Below are positions 11,436-24,985 of a stretch of DNA of 64,000 nucleotides, piece by piece (the stretch's first letter is position 1; every line of letters starts with the position of its first letter). Position numbers and translations under genes: made by a program. The notes below the pieces were generated by a model that saw only the letters and a program-made list of their open reading frames with translations, made no database searches and was not told the origin of the DNA. The DNA is from Drosophila pseudoobscura (Eukaryota > Arthropoda > Insecta > Diptera > Drosophilidae), in NCBI RefSeq assembly GCF_009870125.1, contig NC_046683.1, positions 9,052,001 through 9,116,000 of the forward strand, read 5' to 3'.

Positions 11436-14400
11436 TGCCAATCAACCGCCGAATCTAACAGTATTATCAGGAACAGGCTCGATCACGGCCACCTCCTCCA
11501 GTCCCACGCCCATTTCACGCCAATCAAAGTCCGGCAGCGCCCTAAATCAGGCCCTGTATGTGAGCCATGGCTCAGCCCCAGGCTCTGGTGGTGGCGGTGG
11601 CTCTGGCGGCGGCGGAGGCGGCGGCAACGGTGGGGGCAGCGATAACAGTGACCTGATGATCCGGCTGAGGGAGTCCATCAAGCAGAAGGAGGAGTTCCTC
11701 AAGTCGCCGGTGCCCACCACCATCAGCTCCTCCTCCACATCCGCCTCCGGGACCAATGGGAATCAGGCCCAGTCGTCGCCAGCTCAGCAGCAGCAGCCGC
11801 AGCATTTCTTTCCCTCGCACACTCCGCCGGGAGTGGCAGCAGGTGCTCCCATCGCCCCACCGCCACGCGGTCGCCATCAGGTGCTCATGAAGCAGCAACA
11901 ACAACAGCAACAGCAGCAGGGAGTCGCCGGCAACTTCGACATGTACTATGCAGGCGGAAAACTAGTGCAACGTTCCTCGACGGTGCCCATACAGGCATCG
12001 TCCAGCTCATCCACACATTATCATCACATCACCCAGCTTCAGCATCATCCCCAGTATCAGCAGCAGCAGCAGCACCCCCACCACCCACAACAACAACAGC
12101 AGCAGCAGCAGCAACGCCAGGTGCAGATGATCAACAACAATGCCAAGTATTCCAAGGACTTGGACTACTTTGAGACGCTCCAAGAGACCGGAGTGACCAA
12201 TAAAGTGTGAGTTTTGTAGCCGAAAACAAAGAAATCCAAAAGAGGAATCTGAAGGAAAGAAAGGGCAACCATTAGACCAGAGAACATGTGGAATAACTTT
12301 CCCTCTTACTCTTTCTCTTGCGACTCTTACAGTCACTATGTTCTCCTGCATATTCTGTTGCTATGAAAGAAAAAACCTTTCCAAACGACACCCAAAAGGC
12401 GTGTGTATGGATTGAGAATAGGCTCTGAAATGAGATATAGCTTCCGCTTTAGTTTTTCTGTATAAGAAATGCTCTTCTACTACTCTTCTACTCTTTGCAT
12501 TGCCCACAGATTCGAACGCAAACTGGTGTCCCATATGTCAATGGGTTTCGATCCTTTCAAGCCTCTGTCGATCAATACCAGCGCCTTGGAGGCGGCATCG
12601 GCATCCACGAGTGCAGCGGCAGCGGCGGCGGCCGCTTCGACCGTGAAAAAGCAGAGTGTCCTGTACGAGTCGCTGCAGCAGCATCCGCTGGCCAAGTACC
12701 AGCATCAGCAACAGCAGCAACATAGCACCAACACGGTGGATGGACAGACAAACAGTCGCATGGAGCTGCACAAGGCGACGCTGGCCAATGCCACCATTGA
12801 TGCCGCCGCCCCACCGTTGGTGGTTAGCAGTGAGTTCTTGGAATTTCGTTTCGCAAAGTTAATTGAAATTAATTTCTCCCTCCTTTACCTCCTGTGGCAG
12901 AGTTTAGCGCAATGACGGAGCAGCAGCAGCAGCAGGCAGGGGCCACCTTGGCGGACATTTCCGAGAGCAGCAGCGGCAGTGGCGGTAAGTCTTTTCACTG
13001 CACTTTGAATACATATTACAATTCCCAGCAGTAGCTAATCCTGTCTGTTGCACTGTAGCAGCAGCAGCAGCAGCCGCCGCCAGTGCTGGCAGCTCGAGTG
13101 CTGGTGTGATACGACGCTATAAGCCGCTGTCCTCGAGCTCCTTTGACGAGGGCAAGCCAATGCGCCGGATCTCCTATCTGAGGGCCACCAACAACGAGAC
13201 CGAATTCAATCCGGATGCAGCGCCCGCTGGAGACGGTGCAACAGCAACAGCCGCGGCAGCAGCAGCAGCAGCAGCAGCAACATCTGTGGCCACAGTTTCG
13301 ATACCAATTCCAGTTGCAATTCCCATTGTGACGCCTGTGGCCGTTGTTGAGCCACAAAAGACCAAATCCATGGTTGAGGAACATCCCGATCCCACCTACG
13401 ATGTCATTGGGGGCACAGGCGGTGGCCACGAGTTCATCGAGACACCGAACGGCCTCGAGGATGTGCGTCTGTCGGCCCATGGCAGTAGTCGCCGGGCCTC
13501 GATGAGCAGCGATATGCGCAGCAGGTGAGTGTCTGTCTCCTTCGCCCTCTGGCACACTTTTCCACTGATTCATCTGTCGTTCATTTAAGCATCCACATCG
13601 ACGCCGAGCTGAATGGCAAGTATGTGCCCAACGAACTGGAGGCCTTTGAGACGGAAATCGAAATTAAATCGTCCTGCATCAATGGCAAGGTAAGGCCAGG
13701 GCCAAGATTCCCACATTTCCCCACAGCTTCGATGCTTGTTAGTGCTGTCCTAAAAGTGCTTCTCCATGGAGACTTTCTATGGAACAGGAACTAGGATTTT
13801 AATGAAGTTAATGAAGCACTCTAGGGGCTCTCGTTTCCCCTATGCTCCTCTCCTCAAACCAATAGATTGAGTCCTTCAATGCTCATCGTGTGACACGCCC
13901 TGATAGTCTCTCAGGATTTGTTCCGTAGACTTTTTTGTACCCCAGGCATAGCCTCAATCCTTTGCTGAAACTAGAAACTCCCCAAAAGCCAAACCCTAGA
14001 GATCCGCCACTGATTTGATTGATTGAATTTTGTTCTTCCGTTTCAGCGCATGTCCGAGTACCGTTCGTGGCGTCAGGTGAAGCTGGAGATCAAGGGCGAT
14101 CTGCTGCGCATCTTCTCAGGGCGTCACGCCAAGTCGGAGCACAATGTAAGAAGGAATAAAACGAAGTGAAATGCTAAATCTGTTAAACCCTCTCGTTGAC
14201 GTCGTTGCAGGTGATAGAACTTGATATTAGAAACTTTAAGTTCTTCGACGAGTCGCTGGACAAGAAAAAGTACTTGATCCGCATGCAGTCAAAGCCATCG
14301 CCGAGCGGTGCCCATTTGGCGAGTCTCGGGAACGAGCTCAATCTGGACGATGTGCACGACAAGTTGACCTCATCGGGCAGCAGCAGCGCCAATGAACCAA

Positions 14401-17400
14401 TGGCCGCCTCCTGCAGCAGCAGCACCGGCGGGCCCTACACGGAGATACTCTTCAAGACAAAGAACAGCAACGAGATGAAGCGACTCTTTGGGCTGCTGCA
14501 GTGGAAGGATAGCCTCAACTACGATGACAATGTGAGCACCACCGAATCCAAGGCGATGCTGGTGTTTCCTATATTTCATACCCCATTCTCTCTCCCCCTC
14601 CTCCAGGAGCAGCCGCAGCAGGGCAAACAGTTGGCGGAACCACAGAAAACGGTGGCCACGTCCAGCCACTATCTCGACGATGTGGTGACTGGTGGTGCCG
14701 GCGTGGATAGCTCCCCGTTGAGCTCACATTCGGGTGGAGGCATGGCGGAGCACCACCATGTGGCCGCCTTGCCCGCTGCCGCAGCAATTGTGGCCGCCAC
14801 CAGTGACTCTATATCGCCGGTGATGAAGGCCCGCAAATCGTCCTCCCACAAGCATTTGCCCGACAAGGATCTGGGGTCGCCCAAGTCCAAGAACTGGAAG
14901 GATTTGCTGTTCCGTCGAGGCGGCGGCAGTGGCAGTGGCGGAGTGTCCCACCACCATACAGATCTGGCCTCGCCCTCGGCTTGCGCCGCGAAGACCTGCG
15001 GCTCCATTGGGGTCCCACTGCGCAGCTGTCCGATGTCCAAGCTGAATCCGTATGTCCCCCATCTCGTGGAGGTGTGCACCAACATTGTGGAGACCAAGGG
15101 CCTGAGTGTGGTCGGGATCTATCGGATACCCGGCAACAAGGCGGCCATTTCGGAGCTCTCGGAGCTGGTGAACACCAAGGACTTTCAGTTCGAGAGCTGT
15201 GCCATCGATGTGCGATGGGAGGATGTGAATGTGGTGAGCAGTCTGCTGAAGCTCTTCATCCGGAGCCTGCCCGACGCCCTAATGCCGGCCAGCTACTACA
15301 TCAACTTCATTGAGGCCGACAAGAAGGTCGGCCTGGAGCGGATCGTACTGCTGCGGGAGATAGTCGAGTCGCTGCCCCGTCATCCGTACGAGACGATGAA
15401 GCATCTGATACGCCATCTGTGCCGCGTCAGCGACAACTGTGAGGTGAACCGCATGGAGCCCAAGAATCTGGCCATCATCTTTGGCCCCTCGATCATACGC
15501 ACGCCCAACGACACCCTCGAGACGGCCGTCAAGGACATGAAGCACCAGTGTCGCATCGTTGAGCTGCTCGTTACACAGGTGAAGCATTACCACACAACGT
15601 GTCTTGTGGCAGAGAGATCTTTGGGGGATTGGAAAACATTTAAGCTTAAGCAGTTCTTAATTGTATTGGAATATTTGTATAGAGAAGCGAAAGAGCTGCC
15701 AAAGGGCAATGCTACCATTTATCTCCTCCATACAAGTTTGTATGCTGAAGATCCTTCTTGACTGTCCTTTGCCCTGCCTCAAAACATATCCTAAATGTAA
15801 ACAAAGGTCAAAGATGCTCCAATTGGGAAGCATTTCATAGTCAAATGAGAAGATGATCTTGCTGTGTGCATACGAACGCTTCTCCCGAATGTCTATACTA
15901 TACTTTCGCGCCACATCCTTTCCGGATATCATTTGTGAGAGCTTTTGGTGCGCCTGGGGACAAGTGATCTGTTCCAGCCGCTCTTTCGATATGCCTACAG
16001 TTTTCCACCTCTCATAAAATTACGATGCATCCCTGTTGTTGGAAAGAACAAAGCGCGTTCGCCAAGGACTCCTTTCACACGTTTGCGCTCGTCATTTCGA
16101 CAGATTGTGATGTATTTCCAGTAGGAGGGGGCTTTAGGGGGGTTTTCTTCGCCCAAGAATTATTGTAAATTGTTATTTTATTTAAATTTTTTGTTGATTA
16201 CAGTACGAATACTATTTTGAGGGCGGAAATCTGCCGGATCTGGCCGATGTCAGTGGTGGGACGGCCATGGCCAGTGCTGCCCAGCCGCAGCATCAGACGC
16301 AGGAGGATCAGACGAACATGCTGCTGCACAATCTATCGAAGATCGAGAGGATCACAGAGCGGGAGACGCGCACCTCCCGGTTCATTCCACAGCTGCGGCG
16401 GCGCACCCATGGCAAGCGGAGTGCCGTCAACTCGGACACGTATTCGGGGGAGAGTGTTCTGGTAAGCAGCGGTTGTCCAAGCAGCTCCACCACTAGCCAC
16501 TCCACCATCACCACTAGCACCACAACTTGCACCAACCACACAACCATACATCAAAGACGACAGCAGCGCAAGGCTGTGCAGAGCATTTGTGACTTTGCTT
16601 TAATCCTGCCCGCACCTCCCGTTCCTCCCTCCCTTCACTTTCAGTCGCTGGACTACGCCAAGGTCTCGGCCAGCAGCACCAGCAGCAGCTCGACGCTGCA
16701 CAGCAGCAGCAAGACAACCACCAATGCCTCCTCCTCCTCCACCACCAGCCAGAGCTACAGCCAGAGCCACAGCCACAGCACAAAGTTTAGCTCTGGCGCC
16801 GCGGCCTCGGTCTCGTCCGCTTCGGGTACCTCGACAACAGCCGCCACCATAAAAGCGGCGGCAGTGTCCAAGGCATCATCCGCGGCCTCCTTGATAGGCA
16901 CCAAGAAGCGCAGCACCATGGGCGGCGGTGTGGGGTTCCTCGGCGGGGGCTCTCGCTCGCAGACGCGCAAAGCGAGCCTGGACGAAAAGGACTCTGGAAC
17001 GAGCGTGGACTCGGCCGGCAGTATGGCTTTCAGCCTCGGCCTGGGTCTGGGCCTGGGACATGGCAAGGAACAGCATCAGCAGCAGCGGAGCAGCGTGGAC
17101 ATATCCATACTCCTCACCGACGACGACTCCAGCAGCAGGCTGAGCGACACAGGTAGGTGGTCTCTTCTGATCCTTCGTGGATGAACCTTTCTCACTGTTT
17201 CATTTAGGTTCCATGTCACTGACTACCATCACGGATACGCTGGACAGCAAGCTGCGGAATCTACGGAGCGGCTCCGAGTCGAACGACGAGAATGGGTCGC
17301 CGGAATTCCCCAAGAATCGCCGGCATACGCTCGGCCAGCCGCTGCATCTGCACTCCGAGAACATTCCCTATGCGGACGAGTCGCCCGAGCGTCTCTTCCA

Positions 17401-18862
17401 TCAGTTCTGCCCCCTGGATGCCCCCCACTCGCTGCACCTGAGCCGCTCCTGCACGGCCACCAACACTTTGGGCGCCGATGAGAAGCCCTCGACCATGAAG
17501 CAGGCCATGGCCATGGCTGGAGTGGCACCGCTGCCGCCCAGCCTCCTGAAGGCAGCCCACAAGCTGCAGCACTCGGCCACGGTGCCCATACACCAGATAC
17601 AGATACATCCGGGTAGCGCCACGGCACCGGCCAGCGGTGCTGCAACGCCCACCAGCACCAGCACTGGAGGGGGATCCACCCCAGTGGCTGGTACACCCAC
17701 CAACAGTGCTGGCGGAGCAGGAGGATCACAGCGCAATTCTGGAGGAGGGAACCTCCCCGGCAGCGGCAAGAATATGCACCTGAGATTCAGCACATCGCAG
17801 GCGTACGAGCGACATCATGGCTCTGGTGGTGGGGGCGGTGGTGTGGCCGGCTCCGAGGACGACGACTCGGAGGGCTCGACCACCAGCGATCCCAAGGAGA
17901 AGCTGCTGCTGGCGGGCGAGCGACCATCGCCATCGTTTTTTCTCGAGCGCTACAACAAGAAGCGTCGGGACCATCGGCTCTTTCGCAGCGCCAGCTTCAA
18001 CTGTCGCAACTACTCGACCCGACACGTGAACAGCAGCAGCAGCTCCACGCCGGTCGGAACGGCAGCGACTGTGGCCACGGTCACGGCCGCCTGCTGTCAG
18101 TCACCATCATCGGCCCTGGCCACGGGCCTGACCAAGGACGAAAAGACTGACATGAATCTGACCAAGAAGCGCCAGATCCAGAACAAGCAGAATCGATCCA
18201 TCAAGCGCCGCCACACCGTTGGCGGGCCCCACGACTACTCGGCCAACGGGGGCTGCACCACACACGGACATGGCCACGGCCATGGCCATGGCGGCGGTGC
18301 CCATGGCGGTCACGATCTGGCCGCCATCAACTACAACCACCACAATCGCCATCACCAGCAGCAGCTGCTCAAGGGATCCGTTGTGGTTGTCGGCGTTGGC
18401 GGTAATGGTGCCGCCGCTGCCGAGACAACCACCACAACGACAACCACCACCACGGTGCTGCGTCGCCTCGGCTCGGGAACAGCATTGGGATCGGTTTCGG
18501 GCTCGGCAACGGGTACGGGTACGGGTACGGGCGGTGTGCCTAGCGATCCGAATGTGGTGGCATTGCCAGGCGGCGGCTCTGTTTCCAGCAACAGCAGCAG
18601 CGGCGGCAACGGCGGCTCCTCGAACAGCAGTGCCAACAACAACAATTCGCCACAAAGCGATGGCAGCAATGGCAATGCAGCAGGTGGGGGAGGCGGAGGT
18701 GGAGGCAATGGTGGTGCCTCCAATGCCCCACCATCATCCGGAAGCAGCAGCAACAGCAGCACTCCCACCAATGTGGTGGCAGCCTCCGCTGTAGGAGGAG
18801 GAGGAGATCAAGTCCTAGAGGTGGGCATTCGCATCAAGAATATCAATCGCGGACGCTACTAG
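11436..18862 (+). CDS. RhoGAP19D: RhoGAP19D: PH + RhoGAP domain protein (3' part, 11 exons)
   Basis: Exons by splice signal and phase: 11436-12206, 12510-12829, 12901-12984, 13059-13524, 13590-13689, 14047-14145, 14211-14531, 14607-15578, 16204-16461, 16645-17152, 17208-18862 (TAG). They join in frame to 1850 residues; the N-terminus is missing. Gly-, Gln-, Ala- and His-rich linkers come first, then a PH domain split over 13590-14531, then a RhoGAP domain at about 15024-15578. The arginine finger is in GIYRIPGN (Arg codon 15123-15125). A Ser/Gly/His-rich tail of over 700 residues follows. Known for the family (ARHGAP21/23-like): stimulates GTP hydrolysis by Rho-family GTPases; the fly protein acts on Cdc42 at lateral epithelial membranes. 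The 14532-14606 and 16462-16644 introns are multiples of three without stops, so retention would not break the frame. The identification is strong; exact ends of the linker exons are less so. Confidence 0.9.
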
Positions 18863-21060
18863 AGGAGCGGAGCAGACGATTTGGAGCTTACAGCAGCAGC
18901 AGCAGCAGCAAAACACACAGTTTAAATTAGTATTACATAATGGTTTATATATATATATAGAGAGATATATATGTATGCATATATATGTATGTTGTATGTA
19001 TATGTGTCTATGTCTATGCAAGGATCGATGGGGAGTTGTGTGCGAAAGTGAGAGTTGGTTCGCACAGAGTACACGACTAGACCGACTCGAAAAGTAGACA
19101 AGAGTTCAAAGGAGTCCTTTCTATTTAGATCTTAGATCTGTTGGGCACTCTAAATGAAAGGACGAGCGAGACACAACCCCCAAACGAATGTAAAACCACA
19201 CAAAAGAAATCCTAGATAACAAAATGTTTCAGGAGAATCGATTATATATTTATTCGCACACTCAAACACACACACAAAACAAAATATAAATATACTACAT
19301 ACATTATATGGGAACCGAGGGACAAAACAGAACGGAGAGCGGATATACGGACGGAAGAAACGACGCACGAGGGGATATACAGAGACAGCGATAGAGATAG
19401 AGTTAGCGTTAGCGTTAAAACGAAAGAGACAGCGAAAGAGAACGTAAGTGAGAGGGAGGGAGAGAGAGGAAGTGGTTGGAGGGAGCTTGAGAGATAACTA
19501 TTTTGTAAACCGTATACACAGTACAGTAAAAACCATACGCATAAATAACCTTATAGTGTATACATTATATATATACTACTATATATATATATATTTGTAA
19601 CGTTATCATACATAACGAATGCAACAAATTGTTAACCATATACACCCACACACACGCAAACACACGCATTATAATACATATATACCTATGTGCATATGCA
19701 TATGTATGTATATATGCATGCAAAAGACGTATATTATATGCTATTTGTCGCCTGTCTGTCTGTCAGTCTTTGTCGTTTTTTTTTGTATTTAGGAAGATTT
19801 TGTGCCTCCGCCTGTGCCTGTGCCCCACCCACCCACTCGTTGTCTCCCATTCGTATGTTTAGTTTTTTTTTTCGTCAGCATGTATGTGTGTGTGTACCTG
19901 CTATAAGAAATGAAAAAAAGAAAAACGAGAATTCAGTGCATAGAACCCATTTTAGGTGCCTTAAATAATTTGCTTTAACATTTTGTCAAAATTGTGGTTT
20001 TTTTTTGTTGATTTTGTACAGAATTTTGGTTTGGGATTAGCGAAAATTGTATTCGATTTAGTTTTTCGAGAGTCACAGATGGTGCTGCGCATGAGCTGAT
20101 TGTGCAAAATGGATCAGATTTATTTTAGATATATATACATATACAGATATATTTTGTATATTCCAACCTCAGGCAGGGATCCTTCCCCGCTACCCAGACA
20201 GGCGACATTTGAGCAACAATATAACAATATATTTCGTTCAAAATTATGTAAATGACGACTTGAGGTAAAGCGAGTATTGTACGTTTTTCGCATAAATTAC
20301 TACATATTTTTTGAAATACTTTTTGTGTGGTTTGTATATGATTCTTTTTTTTGTTTGTTTTTTTGATAATGAAAAGAAAAGAAAGAAAGTATGAATAATT
20401 AAAAACATTAGCTTTTAGTTGTGTGTAGTATTACATACATATACACACACACACACACACAAACACACACGCATTGTATAGTATACTATATGAATCCCCA
20501 ATTAACAGATTATTTTTATTTAATTTTTTTTTTTGCTGTATATACAAATTATTTTCATTTTAAAGTTATGATTTCATTCCTCCTTTTCCCCCCCATAACA
20601 TACATACATATGTATTGATATACAGTAGGTACATATATATATATATTTTTTACGCATTTTGTTTTGTTACCCGACACGGAAAGGACATGTAGAAAGCGAA
20701 AGGGAAGAGGAAACAGAAACGGAAGGAGAGTAGGAAACGAATGATAGAAATGAAACCCCAAGCGCGCAACGTTGCTATATAAATATTATTATTAAATAAA
20801 AACCAATTTTTTGTTAGAGTTTAGGTAGTTATTTTTTAAAAATTGTATTTTCTATTATATATATATATTATATATGTGTACATATATGTGTATGTACATC
20901 TACTATATATGTATATGTGTATATTGTATTTTTATTATTATTTTTTTTCAAACAACAAATAAATGTGGATTTCTATAATGCTATAAATGACGACACAATA
21001 AAGAGAAACAACAAATATTAAGAATAAATGTACAAGAATAAACCAGAAACAAGACAATTG
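18863..21060 (+). other. RhoGAP19D: RhoGAP19D 3' UTR, about 2.1 kb
   Basis: AT-rich sequence after the stop has many TATATA, TGTATA and CA runs and no coding potential. The next gene on this strand is far away, and a cluster of AATAAA signals closes it near 21.0 kb. The length is inferred from those signals. It converges on GstT3, whose stop lies at 21190. Confidence 0.6.
20958..21042 (+). terminator. RhoGAP19D: Cluster of four AATAAA poly(A) signals
   Basis: Plus-strand AATAAA at 20958, 20997, 21023 and 21037 in an A/T-rich context. It is the likely main cleavage region of RhoGAP19D; other AATAAA words occur upstream (for example near 20794). Confidence 0.6.
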
Positions 21061-21189
21061 TTGTATAATTTAAGCTGTAGCATAAGGAATGCTAAAGAAA
21101 CTCTATCCTAAAGAAATGAATATGATCTTCTATGTACAAAATGGCAATCAGTCAGGCAATGGTGATGCTGGATGCTGGTTAGCGTTGCT

Positions 21190-22826
21190 TCAGAGCTTGG
21201 CCTGTGGACCCGTTCCCGAGATCTGGTAGACAAATTTGTGGGCGACATCGTAGTGGGGATTGCAGCTTTGGCGCACGCGCTTCAGCCAGGCCCGGATCTT
21301 GGGGTACTTGATCCTCACATCGTAATCAGCCATGCCTAAGGTCAGAGAGAGGTCAGAATTCACACTCAAAGTGCACTCAATCCAATCCACTTACGTGTCT
21401 GCTCAATCTCACAGGCTGCAAATATATCTGCCACGCAGAGCGTGGATCCCGTCAGGAAGTCGCTGCTCTCCAGCCACACCTCCTCGACGACGTCCAGGTT
21501 GCGCTCCATATGCATGCGCATCATCTCGATCTTGGCCTCCGTGGGCGTGCGGCCGGTGAGCAGCGGATCCAGCCACACGGTGCGGAAGTACATGGCGCAG
21601 GTGAGGCGCAGCGAGATGTGGTGCCACTCGAGGAACTCATCCACGCGACTCTGGTCGACAAAGTACTTGGGATACAGATGCTCGGGTATCTTGCCCTTGG
21701 CACTGAGATACCGCAGTATGGCCACGCTCTCGGCCAGCTTGTTGCCATTGTCGTTGATGCAGGGCACGCGCTGGAAGCGGTTTATATCGCGCTTGAAGTC
21801 ATCGGTCAAGTGCTCTCCTATGGCGGGGGGCAAAGTGCAAAGATTAGATTGGAGCTACGTATGATTAGGGGCACAGCACCCACCATTCCTCAGGGCAACC
21901 ACGCAGTCCTCAAAGGGCATGCCGCTCAGGCGAAATATGATGAACAAAGCCCGCGAGGGCTGCGACATCAGGTCGTAGTAGTACTTGATCGGCGACGGCG
22001 ACATCTTCAGGTTCGTTGTCTGCCTGGTGGGAGCTGCACAAACACAAACACCAGCACAAGAGAACGGATTAAACAGAATTGCAACAACAGTCCAAAGATC
22101 ACACAAATATGTTCCCCTCTTCCCAAGAGACAGCCCAGCCGGTGAAGCGGCCCCTCAATGGCGTGCTTTGGCACAAGCACTCACCAGAAGCACAGTTATT
22201 CGACTGAGCGATCAATGAGGCAAAGCTCAGCCACCAAAGCTTGTAGGTCACGAGAGCGGGAGAGAGCAAGTGCGAGCTTTGAGGGCGTGCGTGCGTGCGT
22301 AAATAAGCTTTACGATATTTAAGAGAGAAGAACGAAAAGATTTACAGTATTTCGAGTCTGGCGTGATATTTTGCTCTGTGGAAGTGTGGAAAAGTTTTAA
22401 AGGAGTTCGAAAGAATACAGAATGCACAGTGGACCAAATCTGTTTCATCACTGAAGTGGTATGTACATATGTTGTAAGATTTACTCCAGTGTCTTTTATT
22501 GGAATTTTTATTCTGAGCAATGCAAAAATTTGCATTGCCATAAGCTTAAGAAAATATTCCACTATCACAATCTCAAGTGCGACACTCACTTCACTCATAA
22601 ATCACAATAAGACCCGAAATGATTAGCCTATCGGCGGGATCGAATATGGGATCACACCATATTTATCTATTGCTACTGCGAACAACCCAGAGGGGAAATG
22701 AAAGCGGATAGCAGATATGTACATATAAGACTCACTTTTTCTGCCTTCCTCAAAGGCCTTTTGGAGGTGCTGCTGATCCTCTGATCCCTGGCTGAGGCCC
22801 AGCAAAGTGGCCAAACGCGACGACAT
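21190..22826 (-). CDS. GstT3: GstT3: theta-class glutathione S-transferase
   Basis: Minus-strand exons 22826-22736, 22033-21884, 21817-21395 and 21335-21190 join to 269 residues; phases agree at every junction. The GST-N thioredoxin-like domain starts at about residue 46; the SQPSRA motif supplies the theta-class catalytic Ser (Ser54 here). GST-C follows from about residue 130. The VPCINDNG and ESVAILRYL segments are the glutathione-binding half. Family role: conjugates reduced glutathione to electrophiles in the cytosol. A second in-frame ATG at 22004 would give a 229-residue protein from a downstream start, so exon 22826-22736 adds a 40-residue N-terminal extension. The gene is convergent with RhoGAP19D. 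Its 3' UTR may run to an AATAAA on the minus strand at 20936-20931, overlapping the RhoGAP19D 3' UTR. Confidence 0.93.
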
Positions 22827-24810
22827 TCTGTTTTTGTGGTGTGATCACGGGTCGCCACTTCTGCGGAATGGGTTGATTGCAGCTGCAGGGGTGCCTTTTA
22901 TATGGTAGTTAGTACATATGCTAGCAAATTGGATGCTAGTCGGATCTGATGCGACGATAGGGCAGCCACAGAACGCGAATGCGAATGAGGAGGAGGCAAG
23001 TAAACAGAAATGGAATAACAAAGCGCAAGGCGAAATCGGACACTCGAAGAGCGCGCGCGAGTAGGTGTGCGATAAGACGGTTTCCCCCTGCCTAATCATC
23101 CGTTCCATTCGTTCCCCCTGCCTCCCCGGGGAAACATGTGCAGTGCCCACACAGTGACCAAGATTGCTGGCCCATTGGCAACCACACCAGGAATAGCCAA
23201 AGCAGCAATTCTCGTATAGAGTATACAATATATGACCATCGGTACTGGGTCCGAGGAAGGTCCGTCCGCCGGCCGGCCTTATCGCTTGATAGTGTGAAAT
23301 TGTTTACCTCTGTTGCCATTGGGTTCGGTTTTGGGGATGATCATCAGCTGATGGATCTGGATTTATCGTATGTTCTGTATTTCCGCTCCCCGAAAGTGGT
23401 TCTATTTTGTTTTTTATCGTATATGTATGTGGTATTTATTGATTTCATTTTAAACATGTTCTTTGTGTTCATTCATTTGGTTTCTTTTGTACTTGTTACA
23501 TACGTATAGGTATATATGTATATAGTTCTGTTCTGTATATGGTATGTACTTGTAATTGAGATAAAATCAGATAAAAAGCAGATGATTTATACCCGGCTCT
23601 GGTCTGAGAAAAGGTACATTTACAAAGATTGTTGTCGGAGTTCTGTCTGGTTCTGTTTCTGTTTCTGTTCCTGTTTATCGCATAATTTACGGGGTATAAA
23701 GATACAATATAGGTTTAGTAGTAATCCACAACATTTATACTCGGTGTAGAGACAGAGAGAGATCACACAGGGAGGAAGGTAATGGTAATACATATATGTA
23801 CATATATAATCCCTATATATCTATATATAATTTGGGTGTGTGTGTGTATGTGTATACATATATATGTATATATTTATATAAAAAATAAGATACAACTCAA
23901 ATAAACAACAACGAATTTGAAGTTTCGTTTTAGTTCGATTTTGGTTGGGTTCTGTTCGATTTCGGTTTCGGTGAGCAGCTTTTAGAGTACAGATATTCAG
24001 ATACATGCATAGTATAGACACTCAAGATACATATGGAATGATTGTAATTGTTTGAGTTCTCTCGACTTATTGTTGTTTTGATTATTACAATCAGAGTTTA
24101 GATTCAGATCTCATTTTGATTTATTTCATTTATTATTTGTACATATATTGCGTATGTGGTGTAAAGTGCGTTTCAGTGCTGTAAGACTGTTCTCATCCAT
24201 TCCTTTTCATTGCATTCCAATTTTTTGTTGTGTCGCTCCATCAAGTGGGTTTCGTTACACTGTTCCCACAGCAGTTCTGAAATGCCCTATATATAAGTAG
24301 TGTATATGGTGTATATTCATAATTTGATTTGCCTTTGATATAGGCGTGATAATTACATTGCACTAATTTGATTCTCAATATCGTATATCGTACATATGTA
24401 TGTATATCGAATATGCTCGTATATATAACTATATATTTTGTATATCTGCATGGGTCCCATGAGCACCCACACATATTCAAAAAAACAAAAAAAAAAACAG
24501 TTAGATTCCTATACAGTATACAGTATATGGTAGATATATATAAGATTTCAATCGTTTCCATTGATTTGTAGAGTCTTTTGCATTGTCAGCCCCTGTTTTG
24601 GTTTTTGTTTCGGTTTCCGTTTCCGTTTGTTGGGGATATGCGTGAGAAATGTTTTGTTTGGGAAGAACACAGCTTACATTCATATAAATACAGATACAGT
24701 TACAGTTACAGTTACGGTTACGGTTACATTTAGAGTCGCATGTTGCACGTTGCATGTCGCATATAAAGAAGACATCGAGTGAGAAACAAAAGTATTTCCT
24801 ATGCATACTA
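22827..24810. other. Intergenic region between GstT3 5' end and copy-A 3' end
   Basis: It contains the GstT3 promoter side (22.8-23.3 kb, moderately GC-rich) and then AT-rich sequence with TATATA/TGTGTA microsatellites. No open frame with a recognisable domain is seen on either strand. Confidence 0.6.
24695..24729. repeat. (GTTACA/GTTACG)n hexamer repeat
   Basis: Six imperfect hexamers lie in the 3' flank of copy A. A comparable GGTTAC array lies in the same relative place 3' of copy B (43341-43395). Confidence 0.7.
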
Positions 24811-24816
24811 TTTATT
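24811..24816 (-). terminator. Candidate poly(A) signal of SGSM copy A
   Basis: AATAAA on the minus strand 170 nt past the copy-A stop codon. It is the nearest canonical signal; alternatives lie near 24.13 kb. Confidence 0.4.
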
Positions 24817-24985
24817 GTTGCTTTTTCATTTTCTTTTTTTTTTGCTATATTTTTGATTTCTTTTGGTTTGATTATCCTTTTTGGCAAACGAAATTTGACT
24901 GACGATCCCAACTAAGATCTATGCTCTCTATGGATCTACTGGTCTACTATTACTCTACTACTCGTTTAGTATAGTGTTTTCCCCT

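Noticed and set aside
14562..14606. 45-nt intron in RhoGAP19D using donor GTGTTT
   Set aside because: It is shorter than normal fly introns with a weak donor; the same acceptor pairs better with GTGAGC at 14532.
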